A DNA stretch of 64,000 nucleotides from Microplitis mediator. Taxonomy: Eukaryota > Arthropoda > Insecta > Hymenoptera > Braconidae. Below the pieces are notes generated by a model. It did not search any database. It was not told the origin of the DNA and saw only the letters and a program-made list of their open reading frames with translations. How positions within the stretch are numbered: the stretch's first letter is position 1; the number at the start of each line of letters is the position of its first letter. Both the position numbers and the translations under genes were made by a program. This document shows, piece by piece, positions 11,590-24,167 of the stretch. Location: the NCBI RefSeq assembly GCF_029852145.1, contig NC_079969.1, forward strand, positions 13,557,465-13,621,464, given 5' to 3'.

Positions 11590-14427
11590 TGTATAGATTT
11601 CACATCTGGGCTACCTAATGAGTTTGATTTTAAGAATTTTTCGAGTGCTATGGAAACAAATGCTCTACATTTCATGGCGGAATTATACGATTTCACCGAC
11701 TTATCTCGATCTCGTGTGGTAAATATTATTACTGAAACCCACAAACTTTTCAAAGCTTCCAGCGTTCATATGTTGTTTTCCAGCATAATTCAAAAATTAA
11801 GATTACTTAATAACACAGATGAATCTATTACTAATTTTATAATTATGTTTAATGCATTCGTCAATATCTTCGATAGTTTTTTAACGGAAAACACGCAACT
11901 TGCAACATTTAAAGCCATTGGAACTTATATTCCTTCTTTGACTTTGGAAGTTGGACAGCGGGAAGATTTTCGCTTTGAAAATGGTCGTCAAGTGTTAACT
12001 AATATTTCGGTTACTATAGAAATGATTCCTCTGTCATTGGTATTGACAAAAATTTTCAACAAATTTAATACACTAGAACATATAATTAATTTTTAAAAAA
12101 CGATGTCAGAGAGCCATCAAATATTGATCAATATGAAACAAGAGTCGTTATAGCAAGAAATATCTTCTAAATTTGAAAATAAGTTCGTTTTGCCACTGAA
12201 AATCTCTTTCGATGAATACGAACCGAATAATCCATTAGGTAGTCATCATGACATTACAAAAATTGGTGCAGTTTATGCTAGAATCTCCTGTTTACCTGCA
12301 TTCATGCAATCTAAATTGGAAAACACATACATTCTAGCATTATTCAATTGCCTCGATGTAAAATCATTAGGTTTTAAACCTATTTTACGGAACGTAATTT
12401 ATGAATTGAAAATCTTACAGAATGATGGGATTCCTGTTCACTATAATGGAAAAGAAGAGACAATCTATTCTATTGTAGTTACGATTCTGGGTGATAATCT
12501 AGGAGTACACAGCTTAAATGGATCTGCTGAGTCTTTTAAAGCAAATTTTCCATGTAGATTTTGTTATACGAGTCGAAATGATTTGGATCTTATAAATAAT
12601 GAAGAGTTTTGTCCCATGCGAACAAAGGAAACTTATAAAGATGATCTTAAAACCAATAATGTTTCTTTAACAGGCATTAAAGAATCTTGTTGCTTCAATG
12701 ATCTTCAAGCATTTCACGTGACAAAAAATTTAGCTGTAGACACCATGCATGATTTACATAAAGGCGTTGCACAGTATGATATAGCTTTAATCCTAAATCA
12801 TTTTATTAATGTCAAAAAATATTTTTCATTTCAACAAATGAATAATCGCATTCGTACTTTTAATTTTCCGTTCGATAAGAAAGAAAACAAATCAAGTGAA
12901 ATCGTTTAGAGCCATTTGACTGAAAAAATAATCATTTCTACTGCTTGAATGCTATGTTTAATTTAAAACATTAATTTAATCCTCGGTGATCTGATTAAAA
13001 TTGATGATAAACATTGGGAGCTAATAATATTACTAAAGCAGATTGTTGAGATAGTTACAGTAAAGAGCTGTCACATTGATACTGCCGACTATTTGGAAGT
13101 TATCATTAATGAATATCTTTAACTACACTCAGAGTTATTTAAAAACCATAAAAAAGTAAAACATCACTTGTTAGTTCACTACGGCAGAATTATGAGATTA
13201 TTTGGGCCACTTTGTAATATCAACTTTATGAGCTCTGAACGCAAACACAGAGAATCAAAAATCTATGAGCGTGTCGCTATTGGCAGGGTGTGGAGTATAG
13301 GGTGGGGACAATCGAATCGATTGTAGCGCCTGCAGTGGACGAAATACGCGTTAAATCGCACTTGTCTTGTGAATAGTTAAATGAAAGCAATGTTAAAAAA
13401 TAAGGACAAGTAGTTGTTGTGTTGTTAATTGCAAAAATACTGACAGAAATAGTAATTGCAAGTTTTATACATTTCCATCCATGATATTCATCTTTGGCTA
13501 AAAATTATTACGGGGAATTTTTTAAATTACAAATTTTTAACCCAAAGTATTTTTAATTGTTGAGTTTTAAAATTTAAAATTACGAATAATTTAAATCACT
13601 TCAATTTCTTTACTTAATGCAAATTAATAATTTTAACTTTGAAAAAGTTATAATTATAATTATTTTAACTCATTTGTTATTATGACTATTATTGTTGTTA
13701 TTATTATTATTACAAGCTAACCTTATGTCGTTCAAAATAATATTTATTTTGTATTTATTAAAATTTTTTATACTTATTTTTTTCAGTACAATCTACTATA
13801 TATTTTTCCACCTTTCAAATGTGGTATCACACATATATTTCGCAATCTTTAAAAATTTTAATTATTTGTTTATAAAAACTTTCCGTATTCTCTCTGTGCT
13901 TTTTGAGGATGATTTAATGCGGTCGACAGATGTCGTTTTCGTCGCGCACCTTGCCAATAAGCAGAGGAAATGTCCCTCATACAGCAGCAGTCAAACAACA
14001 GCTAAAACTGAATTATCGACTTTTGTGTGGTGAAAAAAGTATAAATCAGCTACTGGAATATAATTTTGGTAAAAAAATGATTTGAGAAGTCATAAATCGT
14101 CTTATCATTAGTACCGTTATTCCCATCTGATCTTGAAAGCCATCGAGTTGTAAATTATATAAAACATATGGGAGATACTGTAAAGAGTGAACTAGTTTTA
14201 GTTAAGCCCGCAGAATCCAAATAATATTAATGGATAGTACTAACCAAATGTTTATTTATGGAACTAAATTTGAATGCATTTATGATCGACATTTTCAAGC
14301 ATTTGAATTCTTATACCACTGTGATGATTGGAAAAGCTTTGGCATTTTTGATCTTGAAAGTTGCACTGTTACATCCGTAATGTTGAACGCGAATGGAAAA
14401 AAATATGTTTCAAAACGCTGGATATAA
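11590..14427 (+). pseudogene. decayed CMC/Plavaka-like DDE transposase
   Basis: Pieces in order: 11650-12096 (N-terminal), 12190-12909 (central), 13130-13282, about 13981-14090, and 14230-14427 (C-terminal). The central piece shows ILGDNLGVHSLNG, then SFKANFPCRFCY with a Cys pair, and VDTMHDLHKGV, which resembles the D-x-M-H...G motif of Plavaka/tnp2-type transposases. The third piece gives KHHLLVHYGRIM..FGPL followed by SERKHRESK, another hallmark of this group in insects and fungi. The frame changes between pieces, and stops occur, for example at 12907 and 14085. An unrelated segment interrupts it at about 13283-13980. Assignment is by motif memory; the catalytic triad was not traced fully. 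Confidence 0.6.
13283..13980. other. segment interrupting the transposase relic
   Basis: The transposase frame stops at SERKHRESK (about 13261) and resumes at about 13983 with a KQQLKLNYRLLCG stretch. The intervening ~700 bp is AT-rich except near its ends, where TATTGGCAGGGTG (13280) and the reverse complement of CACCTTGCCAATA (13950) form a short inverted pair. It may be a MITE or an intron; neither is shown firmly. Confidence 0.35.
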
Positions 14428-15290
14428 CTTATTTATTTATTTATTTAACTTATGCATACATTCAAATGTTTTTTACTGTAAATTAATAACGATTACTATC
14501 AAATATAGTTGCTTTAATTGAAAACAAAGTTATGTGAGTTTTAATTATCTATTGCATAATCTTTTTAAAATTTATAATTATTAGTCAAAATTATAATTCT
14601 GTAAAAAAACCATCAGCTTACAAATATTTTACTTTTATATACATGGTAATTTCTACTTTGTTAACATAGGAAATTTTTCCATGTTAACATTGGAATTGTT
14701 CCTATATTAGATAGTTATTTATCCAATGCTGACATAGGAAAATATTGTCAATATAGGAATAATTCCAATGTAACAAAGCAAAATTTACCATGTGACATTG
14801 TTGCAATTCAGATGTTGACATGGTAAAATTTACAATGCCAACAAAGGAAATTTCCCCAAGTAAAATTGGAAAAATTCCCATTTTTTTTCTTTCCGTGTAC
14901 AAAAACGCAGCCGTTCCGTTCGGCGTCTATCCCGGATCTCGTTTCAATCCATGCCTTGGATTGATTGCTCAGTCAGAGTCAAAATTTTTGATTTTAGATG
15001 TCACTAGAATTTGCAATATATATTGTAGTGATTGGTATCTTAAATTAATGTCACTTATACACTACAATGATAACACACTTATATTAGAAATAATAACACC
15101 ACAATTAACAGCAGTAAAAGAAAGCAAGAGCAATATATAGTTTATTGAAATACAATGTTTGCTGTTAAACTGTCAAAATAAGACTGACTGACTTTTGTCG
15201 CGTATCTATAAAACAAGAGAAGAAGGCATTTGTTTTCTAGCTATTCAAATATTTAAAAGATCAGTATCACATTCGTTACAATATATATTA
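14428..15290. other. gene-free stretch with short internal repeats
   Basis: Between 14640 and 14880 a motif like ACATGGTAAATT or ACATAGGAAATTTT recurs in both orientations at 20-60 bp spacing, as in a small MITE. Nothing coding is supported. Confidence 0.35.
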
Positions 15291-15294
15291 AGGT

Positions 15295-15880
15295 GGCGCA
15301 AAAAAATCGACTATTTTTTTTTTTTTCGATCTCGCATGGAAATTTGTTGGTTTACGATGTTTTGAGAAGCCTCTCCAAAAATCAGCTCGATAAAAAATTT
15401 TCAAGAGGTCGCTCACGAATTTTGAAAATATCGAAAATAATCGAAATCCGGATTTTTATTTCTAAATTTTTTTCTTTCTCGTGGCAGCAATAGTTTATAT
15501 TTGTAAAATCATGACTATGCTGAAAATTTCAGCCCAAAATTTACATATTTAAACGGCGCTAAAGAATTTTGAATATTAACTAATAATATGTAACTAATAG
15601 TTTGAATTAGTTTTTATTTTTTTTTATAACTCAATTATTGTCATTTCACATAAATATAACTTTTGCATATCCAAAAATATACAGGACATTCTCAAACAAT
15701 AAAATTTGGTAAGTTTTGAATAAGCGACAAAACCTACAAATTGAATTAAAAAATAAAAAAGTATGTAAAAAACTTATTATTTCTTTTTCTCGGTCTATAT
15801 TTTCATTCATTGTCATGCAAATTGATGGTGAAAAAATCGAGAATCTTTATTATTAATATTTAAGGGTCGCTCAAAAACGT
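15295..15880. other. AT-rich stretch, possible MITE, no gene
   Basis: Begins with GGTGGCGCAAAAAAATCGAC and contains phrases frequent in insect MITEs (AGCTCGATAAAAAATT, AAAATTTCAGCCCAAAA). Terminal inverted repeats were not found. Open frames here are short and unconvincing. Confidence 0.3.
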
Positions 15881-15924
15881 CCAAAAGACAGCACTCGGAA
15901 ACATTCAAAATTCTTGAGCGAGCT

Positions 15925-16170
15925 TTGAATATTTTTTAATCCTTTTAAAATCCAGTCCGCAAAAATAATTATGAACTTTTTATTGTTTTCATTAACTAGC
16001 TGACAGGCAGTCGACTGCCAGCCGTTGGAAGGACAACAGAGGATTTTCTTTTTTAAAATCCAGTCCGCAAAAATTAAAATGAACTTTTTATTTTTTTTCA
16101 TCAACTGACTCACAGTCAGTTGACTGCCAGAAGTTGGGAGACAGCGAAGGATTTTTTTTTAAATCCAGTC
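15925..16170 (-). repeat. minisatellite with CAGTCGACTG-type core, about two units
   Basis: Two to three units of 105-115 bp contain GGCAGTCGACTGCCAGCCGTTGG or close variants followed by AAAATCCAGTCCGCAAAAAT. This is the reverse orientation of the repeat at 26380-26600 and 50945-51440. Confidence 0.75.
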
Positions 16171-16199
16171 TCGCAATAATAAGAACTTTCTTATTCTTT

Positions 16200-18080
16200 A
16201 CGTTAGAAAAATTTGGTCCCTGTTGTCACGATTGGAGATCGTGATGGGCGTAGGTACGGATTTCGTATAAAGGTATAAAATAAAAGGGTACTTACAGTGG
16301 TCAAGGACCGATCCTATGACCTGGGCTCACGTGACCAAATGCTTGATTTATTCTACCTTATATTCAACTCGCGCCTACACAATATTGTTGAAGACAAATA
16401 CTGATAAACTCAAAACGATTTCCAATCTATGCGTGTGACTTATTTACATTTCACAATCAAACGTCGAGCGGTAAACGTAAGATTGTGTACCCCCTACTGT
16501 TGACTATCTGTCTGAGCGGCTAAACAGGTAGAAAATAAGGGGTAAAGGAAGGTGGGCTTCCAAAAAGCCTCGAGAAGCTAGTATTCTATTGCTAATGTAA
16601 AATTATCTCAAAAATAATGTTTTTCAAATTATTATGTTAACGAGTAATTTATTTATTTAAGATCCAGTATACTCAAAATACAAAAGGGGTTACAAATATT
16701 TAAAATACTCAATGTAGATAAAATGTGTCTTGCATATGTTTTATGATCAGGTTCAAAATATAAGATAATAAAAATATCAAATAATGATTACAATGGTTAA
16801 AACTTACCCTAAACAGGTTTAGGTGAGGTGTCAAAACTATCAGCGTTAACACAGGGCACTTTTACACAGCGCGTTCTCGCGGTTAATTAATATGATTCTA
16901 ATTTATTGGTTTATTTAGTTTGTTTTAATTATTTATGCGTTTCAAAATCTTCGTAAAAATCTAATTGTAAATTTGGTTGTAAAATATTTGCGTATTTTCA
17001 CGATAAAATATAATTCAGTATTTTTAAATTCTTCGCGTTTTCGCGGTAAAATAATTCTTTTAAATTCTTCGCGTTTCGCGGTAAAATAATTCTTTTAAAA
17101 TCTTCGCTTTTCTCGCGGTAAAATATTCTTTGATTTTTCACGTTTTGTGGTGCAAATAAAAATGAAATTGAATGAATTAAATTAAGATGAAGATAATCAA
17201 TGCTATACCGGTGCTAAACGGTTGATATTAGTTCACGACTTACAACGATCAAGGACCAATCGTACGATCTGGGCTCACGTGATCGGATGCTATACACTAA
17301 TATCGCGTTGATTATGCTTCTGAAGCTAGTTGAAAATGATATGCCGATTATACGAGTGCTTACGACGATCAAGGACCGATCCAATGATCTGGGCTCACGT
17401 GACCGAATGCTCAATCGAAATATCAATCCTTTAGCCACGAACACCGTCAAGTGTCCGGAGTTCGGTATGGTTCAGAGTTTGATTCCCAAAAGAACTGATG
17501 AGCTAAAGTCCATGGTCTTTTTATATGGTCTTCACCTATGAAAAGTGGTGGTAACTTGTTTCCCATACGAAAAGACTCAGACCCACTCGAAAGTTCTAGG
17601 CCCATGCACATGTGTGATCCCTGGGAAATAGATTTTGACTACTAAGTAGGCCGATGACATGGCGACACTCTGCCGCCGAGGAAACCATAAATTTTGGTAG
17701 TTTCCATTAGCTTTCTCTAATTTCCAAGAATCACATGCAGGTGCACATGATTTGGGTGGTCTATAGGTTTAAGAAGAAAATCAAAGAAAGATTACCGCTC
17801 CTGTGCTTAGATTCTTAAATGAGAACGGATACATAAATTTTAAAAGCACATTAAGTAATAATGATGAAATTTAAAGGAAAAAGAAATCGATAATACGCGT
17901 GGTCCATTAGTACAACACGACCTAATTGTAAAGCGTTGACAACGCTCAGGTAGGTATATTCGTCCGGTACGACTGCTGGCGTCAGTAAGTCGGACGTCAT
18001 AAAAAAAAGGTCTAAGTGCAAGAGATCTTAGTGTGTACTTATTTGGGAAGAAAAATAATAAAATTTTTGAATGTAGCAGC
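16200..18080. other. repeat-rich stretch; block AAGGACCGATCC...CTGGGCTCACGTGA three times
   Basis: A ~48-bp block (TCAAGGACCGATCC, GATCTGGGCTCACGTGA, CCGAATGCT) occurs at about 16298, 17244 and 17364; the last two are 120 bp apart. Runs of TTCTTCGCGTTTTCGCGGTAAAATA (17035-17130) form a second short repeat in four units of about 40 bp. Possibly a retroelement terminal region; no gene is supported. Confidence 0.4.
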
Positions 18081-18084
18081 CGTG

Positions 18085-18660
18085 ACACTGTGGAAAAGTT
18101 CTGATAAATTCTTATAAAATTATGAAAATTTCATATCAAAATTTATAAGTTTAAAATATGTCTTTAAGAACAAAAAAATTTTCTTATACAAATTTTTATA
18201 AGAATTTATCAGTTGTAACCAAAATTACTTTTGTGTCAGAAAATACCAGCATTCTTTCTATAAGATTGATCAAGATTTAAGAAGTTACAAGATTTTATAA
18301 GTTAATACGGTTGGAGATTTATGAGATTGAGTACGAAATTTTGTTTTTATGTCTATAAAGGTTCAATTCAAACATATTTTCAATGAGATTCCTACAAAAA
18401 TTTGGTACAATATAATACCTATAGAACCTCATTAATACAATTTTTTTTTAAATCAGTAGAATTTCTAAGTTTGAATGAGCATTTCCATGTCATGTAATAT
18501 CTTATGAAATACTGAAACATAGTTATCATTTTTTATGAGAAAACTAGAAGCATTCTTTTTTTTTTAAGTTTAAAAGATTAAATTATAAATTCCGAGGACA
18601 AATGCTGACTTTCTTCTGATAAAAATTTTATAAGATTTAATAAGGAAATTTTTGATGGAG
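18085..18660. repeat. AT-rich MITE-like segment
   Basis: Starts GGAAAAGTTCTGATAAATTCTTATAA. Related phrases (GATAAATTCTTATAAG, TATGAGAATTTTATTA, CTGATAAAATT) recur at about 21170-21590 and 22680-22960; the last ends in the inverse form TTTATCAGACCTTTTCC. It looks like a dispersed non-autonomous element, boundaries not proven. Confidence 0.35.
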
Positions 18661-19471
18661 TTAACTTGTCAAAACTTAAAGTATAAAAAATGTATTCAAA
18701 CAGTACAAGAAATCAAAGTAATGAATGTTTTTAGTAATTTATTCATTATTAGAGTCCGATCATTCGGACTTTTTTTCAAGCTGGACACTTTCAAGAAATT
18801 TGTTTTGGGACATTGTTACGTTTTGGGAATTACCCCAAACTAATTAAAAATAAAAATAATTTTTAATTATTAAATTTTATTCAGGTTTGGCCTTATTGGA
18901 GTATCGACAGACCCCCGGTGGGCCTTGGTCGTCGATTATTTGATAAATTATTATTTCATTTAATTTTCGCAATTTAATTTATTTTCGATGCCGTTTCCAA
19001 CTCGAAATAATTTATGATAGGTGAATGGATAGGTCATAGTGTAGGTGAAACTATTGGGGTGCCGATTGGCACCCCAAAATAAGGTTGAATTGATTTAGAA
19101 TTAATTATGTTTATTCACTGTATAGAGAGCAGAGGATTGAGCTCTATGAGCTCTCTCGAAGGACTGACTATTTTGTCGTTATAAAAATATAATAAAGCAA
19201 AAGAGTTGACAAATTGTTGACGCCGCATCTCAGGTTCCCTGTGAGAGAATCGTCGTGGCCCGAGTCTCATGCATCGTCATCTGTTTTGACTGCCCGCGAG
19301 CCACGGCGACTCTCTTATCGTAACCGATTTCCGTTATATTGCAAAAAAAATTAATTTAATAAAAATAATTAATTTATTTAATCAATCAAATATTACGGGA
19401 ACGTAACAGACATTCTTAATAAAGAAATCTTATGCAACAGAAAAATGACTAAGCGTTATAAATAATGCATA
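18661..19471. other. stretch without a recognisable gene
   Basis: Contains a perfect stem GGGGTGCCGATTGGCACCCC at about 19053-19073 and a GC-richer block at 19215-19320. Open frames are short. It may be part of an LTR, but no partner copy is in the window. Confidence 0.35.
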
Positions 19472-19513
19472 AAACGTCCAGATATGTCTAATATTAGACA
19501 TATCTGGACGTTT
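19472..19513. repeat. perfect 42-bp palindrome
   Basis: Each 21-base half is AAACGTCCAGATATGTCTAAT or its exact reverse complement, with no spacer. It directly abuts the foldback element at 19515-19731. Confidence 0.9.
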
Positions 19514-19514
19514 G

Positions 19515-19731
19515 ATGCTTATTTTCATATTACTGCAATGGGCATATCAGTTTATTCTCGATTTAGAATCGAAAAATAGATTTTCCTATCCAAAAGTTCC
19601 ATATGGATTCTATGTGGTTTTTGAACCATTAGTGTGGATTCTATGGGAACTTTTGGATAGGAAAATCTATTTTTCGATTCTAAATCGAGAATAAACTGAT
19701 ATGCCCATTGCAGTAATATGAAAATGAGCAT
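19515..19731. mobile_element. foldback element with 86-bp arms
   Basis: The arms 19515-19600 and 19646-19731 are inverted copies differing at about one position (ATGCTT versus AAGCAT-type change near the outer end), separated by 45 bp. It contains ATTACTGCAATGGGCATATC and its inverse. No coding capacity. The near identity of the arms suggests recent origin or conversion. Confidence 0.8.
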
Positions 19732-20512
19732 TTAAACAAAACGTACTGTTTGAATAAGTAAAAATGAATTAAGAAAACAATTTTCATTAATTATTATCAG
19801 AATTTATCAGATTACAATAACAATTAACTGAAAATATTTGAGGAAAAAATTTTTTGTAACTCCGTACACGAACTACAACCTATTTAGTTGATTACCAGAA
19901 AATTTTTTAACAACTATGTTATTTATGGTTATATATATATTATTTTGTAATAAAAACACAATATCTTGTTTAATTATTTGTCTATATATTAAAAATAAAT
20001 AAAACTTAGAAATTTAAATGCATTAAACAAGCGAGATAAATTTTATATTAATTTAACAGATATATCAAGAAAGAGAGAGAGAGAGAGACTGTGTGTTGGG
20101 TCTCTGTCATTTGCGTAATTTCGGTTTCGATGGCTGACTACATAATTAGTTTACTTCTGCAAGTATTGATATTCATATAAGCGTTGTTGTGTGTAAGTAA
20201 AGGACAAAACATTACTCTAATATATATTAAATACATATATAAGAAAAAGAGAGTATCGTTTGTATTCTCAATAACCAATCACAGGGCTTCCCGCTCTCGA
20301 TGCAAGCGTAGTTTAGCGCGGTCCAAAGTCCGAGGTAGTATACCATGTTCACTTGTCGCTTGAGTGCTGTACAGTACTAACGTTCGTGAGCCCTTCGCAT
20401 GTTTCTTTGTTTGTATTATATATTAATTTCATAGTTTGATTATTTTTGAATAATAACTTTTAAAGTGGAGTTTCAATGTGATTGTTAATAAGTTAAAAAA
20501 AAGTATTTCCTC

Positions 20513-21712
20513 ATGTTTGCGTATATTAAGAAATATAACAAGAGTAAGCCTAATAAAATATTTGAAGTTAATATAAACGGTGAATATCACCAGTGTTTGA
20601 TCGGTGCTACTCATGGTAAGTTAAATGTTTTATTAATAATATCCCTCGCAGATTTGAATCACGGTGGAAACACGGTGGGTTTGTTCCATTTTACCACTGT
20701 GATTACGTGGTGTATCCACCGTGATTCCACGGTGGCTTGACCACTGTGTACACACGGTGTTTCCACTGTGATTACGCGGTGGATACACCGTAGAACCTCG
20801 GTGGTGAAATAGCACAAAGCCACCGTGGAATCACGGTGGATACACCGCGTAATCACAGTGGATACACTGTGTATACCCGGTGGTGAAATGGAACAAACCC
20901 GCCGTGTAACCACGGTGGATCCACGGTATTTACACTTCTACGGTGTTTCCACCGTGATTCAAATCTGCGAGGGATATCAATAATGTTAAATTCTTCAATA
21001 ATGGATTGAAACCAAAGTCTATGTAGTATGTAATTTTTTCTGTTCATTGTCATTTTTTAGAAGTACAGAAGATTGGTTGATACTTTGTTTTTCTATTAAC
21101 TTTTAAAATAATCGAATTTCCAATTAAGTATATATTTTAAGTAAACTATCTAACCTGTGAAAAATATGAAAAGTATTAGAAGCTTTGAGAAAACTCGAAG
21201 AATCTTGTAAAAAGGAAAAATCTCCGTTCAGAATCTATGAGAATTTTATTAAACATGATAAATTCTGATAAAATATCAACAACTACGTATACAGAATTTA
21301 TGAGTATATTTGATTTTATATATGTATTCGTCCAGATTCTATCAGAATTTGAGACATCTCTATAAGTATTGACATCTATCAATCAAAAGTGTGTTATGTT
21401 TTTTACTGTATACCCTGTTTAGAAAATCTCATAGAATCTAATAGATTCTCATACATTCTTATAGAGCTTTCATAAGAATGAATGAGTTCTATGAGAAGTG
21501 CTATAGTTAAGTATAGGGCCTTATACCTACAGCTATAAGAATTTATCGGATTCTTTAAGCATGGTATCTATTTATATTCTTTCTTTTCAGAGTCAAAAGA
21601 AGAACTTGATGATATTATAAAAAATGGCGGGCGAATACGATTTCCACCTGCAGCATTATTCTCAGACTTATCTGAAACTGATGATCAAGCGTGCTTGAAA
21701 AAGAAATCTTGA
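20513..21712 (+). CDS. two-exon gene fragment, exons 20513-20615 and 21591-21712
   Basis: Exon 1 starts at ATG 20513 (MFAYIKKY...) and runs to 20615, followed by the donor GTAAGT. Exon 2 starts at 21591 after a polypyrimidine tract ending TTTTCAG. Joining them keeps one frame (225 nt, 74 residues and a stop at 21710-21712). The exon 2 product has an acidic start and a GRIRFPPAALFSDLSE stretch. This short N-terminal architecture resembles first exons of insect genes that go on to BEN-like or other domains, but I do not recognise the family firmly. The reading frame ends early; acidic coding-like sequence continues past the stop (21713-21805), so the gene may be truncated or a pseudogene. The ~975-bp intron holds a MITE (20643-20973). 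Confidence 0.5.
20643..20973. mobile_element. MITE with ~30-bp inverted repeats inside an intron
   Basis: The terminal inverted repeat CCCTCGCAGATTTGAATCAC continues into GGTGGAAACA at both ends and is essentially perfect. ATAT flanks both sides (20639-20642 and 20974-20977), either a target duplication or part of the palindromic end. The interior is built from many CACCGTG/CACGGTGG words in both orientations, unlike the AT-rich surroundings. Confidence 0.8.
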
Positions 21713-21719
21713 TGATGAG

Positions 21720-22985
21720 CTGACTAAAACAATTGGCCCTGAAGAAAGCTCTGATTTGATTGAAGAAGAACACAAAGTTCATGATTATGAGAACGTCAAA
21801 GAATGAAGAATTTATTAATATTTTGATATTGCTTAATTACTTATTCTAAGTTCTAAATATTTTTATAACGTCCCTATTCGTATCTAAACATTTATTTATA
21901 ATATTTGAATAAGCTGATCTAGTTTCATAAATATTGTTTTTAAGATTTGAATACTTATACTTTGTGTCTGTCGTTGAAAGACCTTATTAAATAAATCATA
22001 ATAATTTTAATGGCAATATTATTGTAATCAAGTGATTTAATCCCAAAAATTGTTACAAAAATTTTTAGTCAGTTTCTCCCGAAAATCGGTCTAAAAAATT
22101 CGAAAAATTAAAATTCTGATTCAAACTGGTAAAACTTTTTGAATTTACTTATTAATTTCCGTAAATATTTTCTGTTGCATTCGTGTTGGGTGATTGCATT
22201 TTCTATGGAAATCCTCTCAAAAAACGTTATGATAAAGCTGATTAAAATTCTCAACTGATCATTTTTAATACTCTCATACAATGAATATTATTTTCGGGAT
22301 TCGTGGTCAATTTTTCTCGAGATTCGGCATAAAAAATTACAAAAAATTTCTCTGATAACAACTGGTAAAACTATATGAACTTAGATACTTATTGACTCTC
22401 GTAAATATTTTCTCTTGTAATCGTGTTGACTGACTGCACTTTCCATATAAATCCTATCAAAAAATATTACGAAAATGTGGATGAAAATTCTGAACTAAAT
22501 ATCTTTAGTTTAGGCATAAAAAATTACGAAAAACGTTAATCTGCTGATAAAAACTGATGACAAAGTAGTATGAACTAACTCATTAACTCTTGTGAAAATT
22601 GATTCTACAAAAAGTTCGATCGGATTATTTGTACAAATGACAAAGAACAGTTAAAAAAAATTTTTTTTTTGACTGTTGTACTAGTAAAGTCTGATAAAAT
22701 TACTCCAATGACATTCTCATTAGATCTTATTCATTAACATAACCATCGTTCTATCTTCTTATAGTTACTCATAGCTGCCAAATATTAAACATTTCTCTTT
22801 CATGATTCTTATAACTTTTATGAGAATTTGGAGTCGAAAATATTTTCGACATTCTCGTTATAAGAAAATGATTTTCTAAGTTTTCATAAGGTTTTCCATG
22901 GACAAATACTGATCATTTCCTGATAACGCATGTTTTCTATGGAATTTATCAGACCTTTTCCTCAGGGGCGGCCCTGGAAAGGGCG
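21720..22985. other. AT-rich stretch without a gene
   Basis: Two similar blocks (about 22150-22280 and 22400-22500) share TTTTCTGTTGCATTCGTGTT-like and TCTTGTAATCGTGTTGACTG-like phrases, a diverged tandem duplication. MITE-like phrases described at 18085 recur near the right end. No coding signal. Confidence 0.35.
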
Positions 22986-22989
22986 GTTT

Positions 22990-24167
22990 TTTTTTTTTTT
23001 ATTGAACGTTGCTATAAGTTGAGCTCGAACGTTCTGCCCCCAACTTGTATACATAGACGACAGCGTTTTATCAAGTCTGCCCTGACTTTGTCCATCATGT
23101 CAGGAGTAATGTCCAGGTACGCCACCTGAATTCTCGCCATCGTCTCAAACTGATCCTCTGGTTCTGTCTCGTATACGACTCCTTCCATGTAACCCCACAA
23201 AAAAAAAAAACTCCAGAGGTGTTAAGTCTGGTGATCTTGGAGGCCACGAAAAGGGACCGTTTCTCCCGATCCAAGAATTGGGATACGTCGCATTCAGGTG
23301 CGCTGTCACCTGCACTGCTGTATGCGTCGGTGCACTGTCATGCTGAAACCACTGAGGTCTTTCATTAGGTGGTAGCTGTTCCAGAGCTTCCGGCAGCACT
23401 TCCCGCAGAAGCGTCAGATAATTGTCACCCTAATTAATATGTTACTCAATAAATGATCTATCACAAGAATTATTATTTCCATAAATTATACCCTAATTAC
23501 GTTCATAGCTTCCGGTAAAGGATGGAGAATCACAACGCTCCCAACAATGCCACCCCACATATTAATTTTCCACTTATTTTCGAAATTGCGGTCTCGAGTG
23601 AAATGAGGATTTTCCAAAGCGTATTGATGCGTATTGTGTTAATTAAAACACCCTTCACGAGCGAAGAGTGATTTTTCGGTCCACAATACGCGCTTTAAAA
23701 AATCAGGATCATTCGCATTCATCTCTAAAATTCGGTTGCAAAACGCTATCCGCTGCTCGAAATCACCAGGTCCCAATTTTTGAACTTGAGTTGCGTGGAA
23801 TGGATGCAATTCTTTTGCACGAGTTATACGATTAATCGACGTAAAAGAAATCTGTAACCGACGCGCAAGTTTGCAGACACTAGTGTTAGGATCATCTAGC
23901 ACTATCTCAACTACACGATCTTCATTACGGCCCGTACGCATGTCTCGAGGACGACCTATTCGCTTGACGCGGGCTGGTAAAATATTCCCGGTTTTCCCGA
24001 AAACGATGAACAGCACGAAAAATTACGTGATGATCTGGATGACGAGCACGATTCTCGTAACGCTCAGCATACACACGACAAGCATCCATAGCGTTGTGGC
24101 CACACTCGGCGTAGATCATAATCATGTCCGCATAATCCGAAGCAGAATAATGATTTTCACGAGGCAT
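22990..24167 (-). pseudogene. broken Tc/mariner-type transposase with DUF4817-like N-terminus
   Basis: Read from 24167 leftwards. The N-terminal helix-turn-helix (SDYADMIMIYAECG...) matches the DUF4817 pattern of insect transposases, followed by a second DNA-binding part (VCKLARRLQISFTSINRI). The DDE region comes next: LWTEKSLF where relatives have a D, then WFQHDSAPTHT (second Asp), then PRSPDLTPLEFF (third acidic region). Lesions: a frameshift near 23930-24010, in-frame stops near 23639 and 23490, about 60 bp of unaligned sequence near 23430-23490, and a frameshift at the A-run at 23200. The first catalytic Asp appears replaced. No clean terminal repeats were found. A relic, non-functional. 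Confidence 0.8.
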
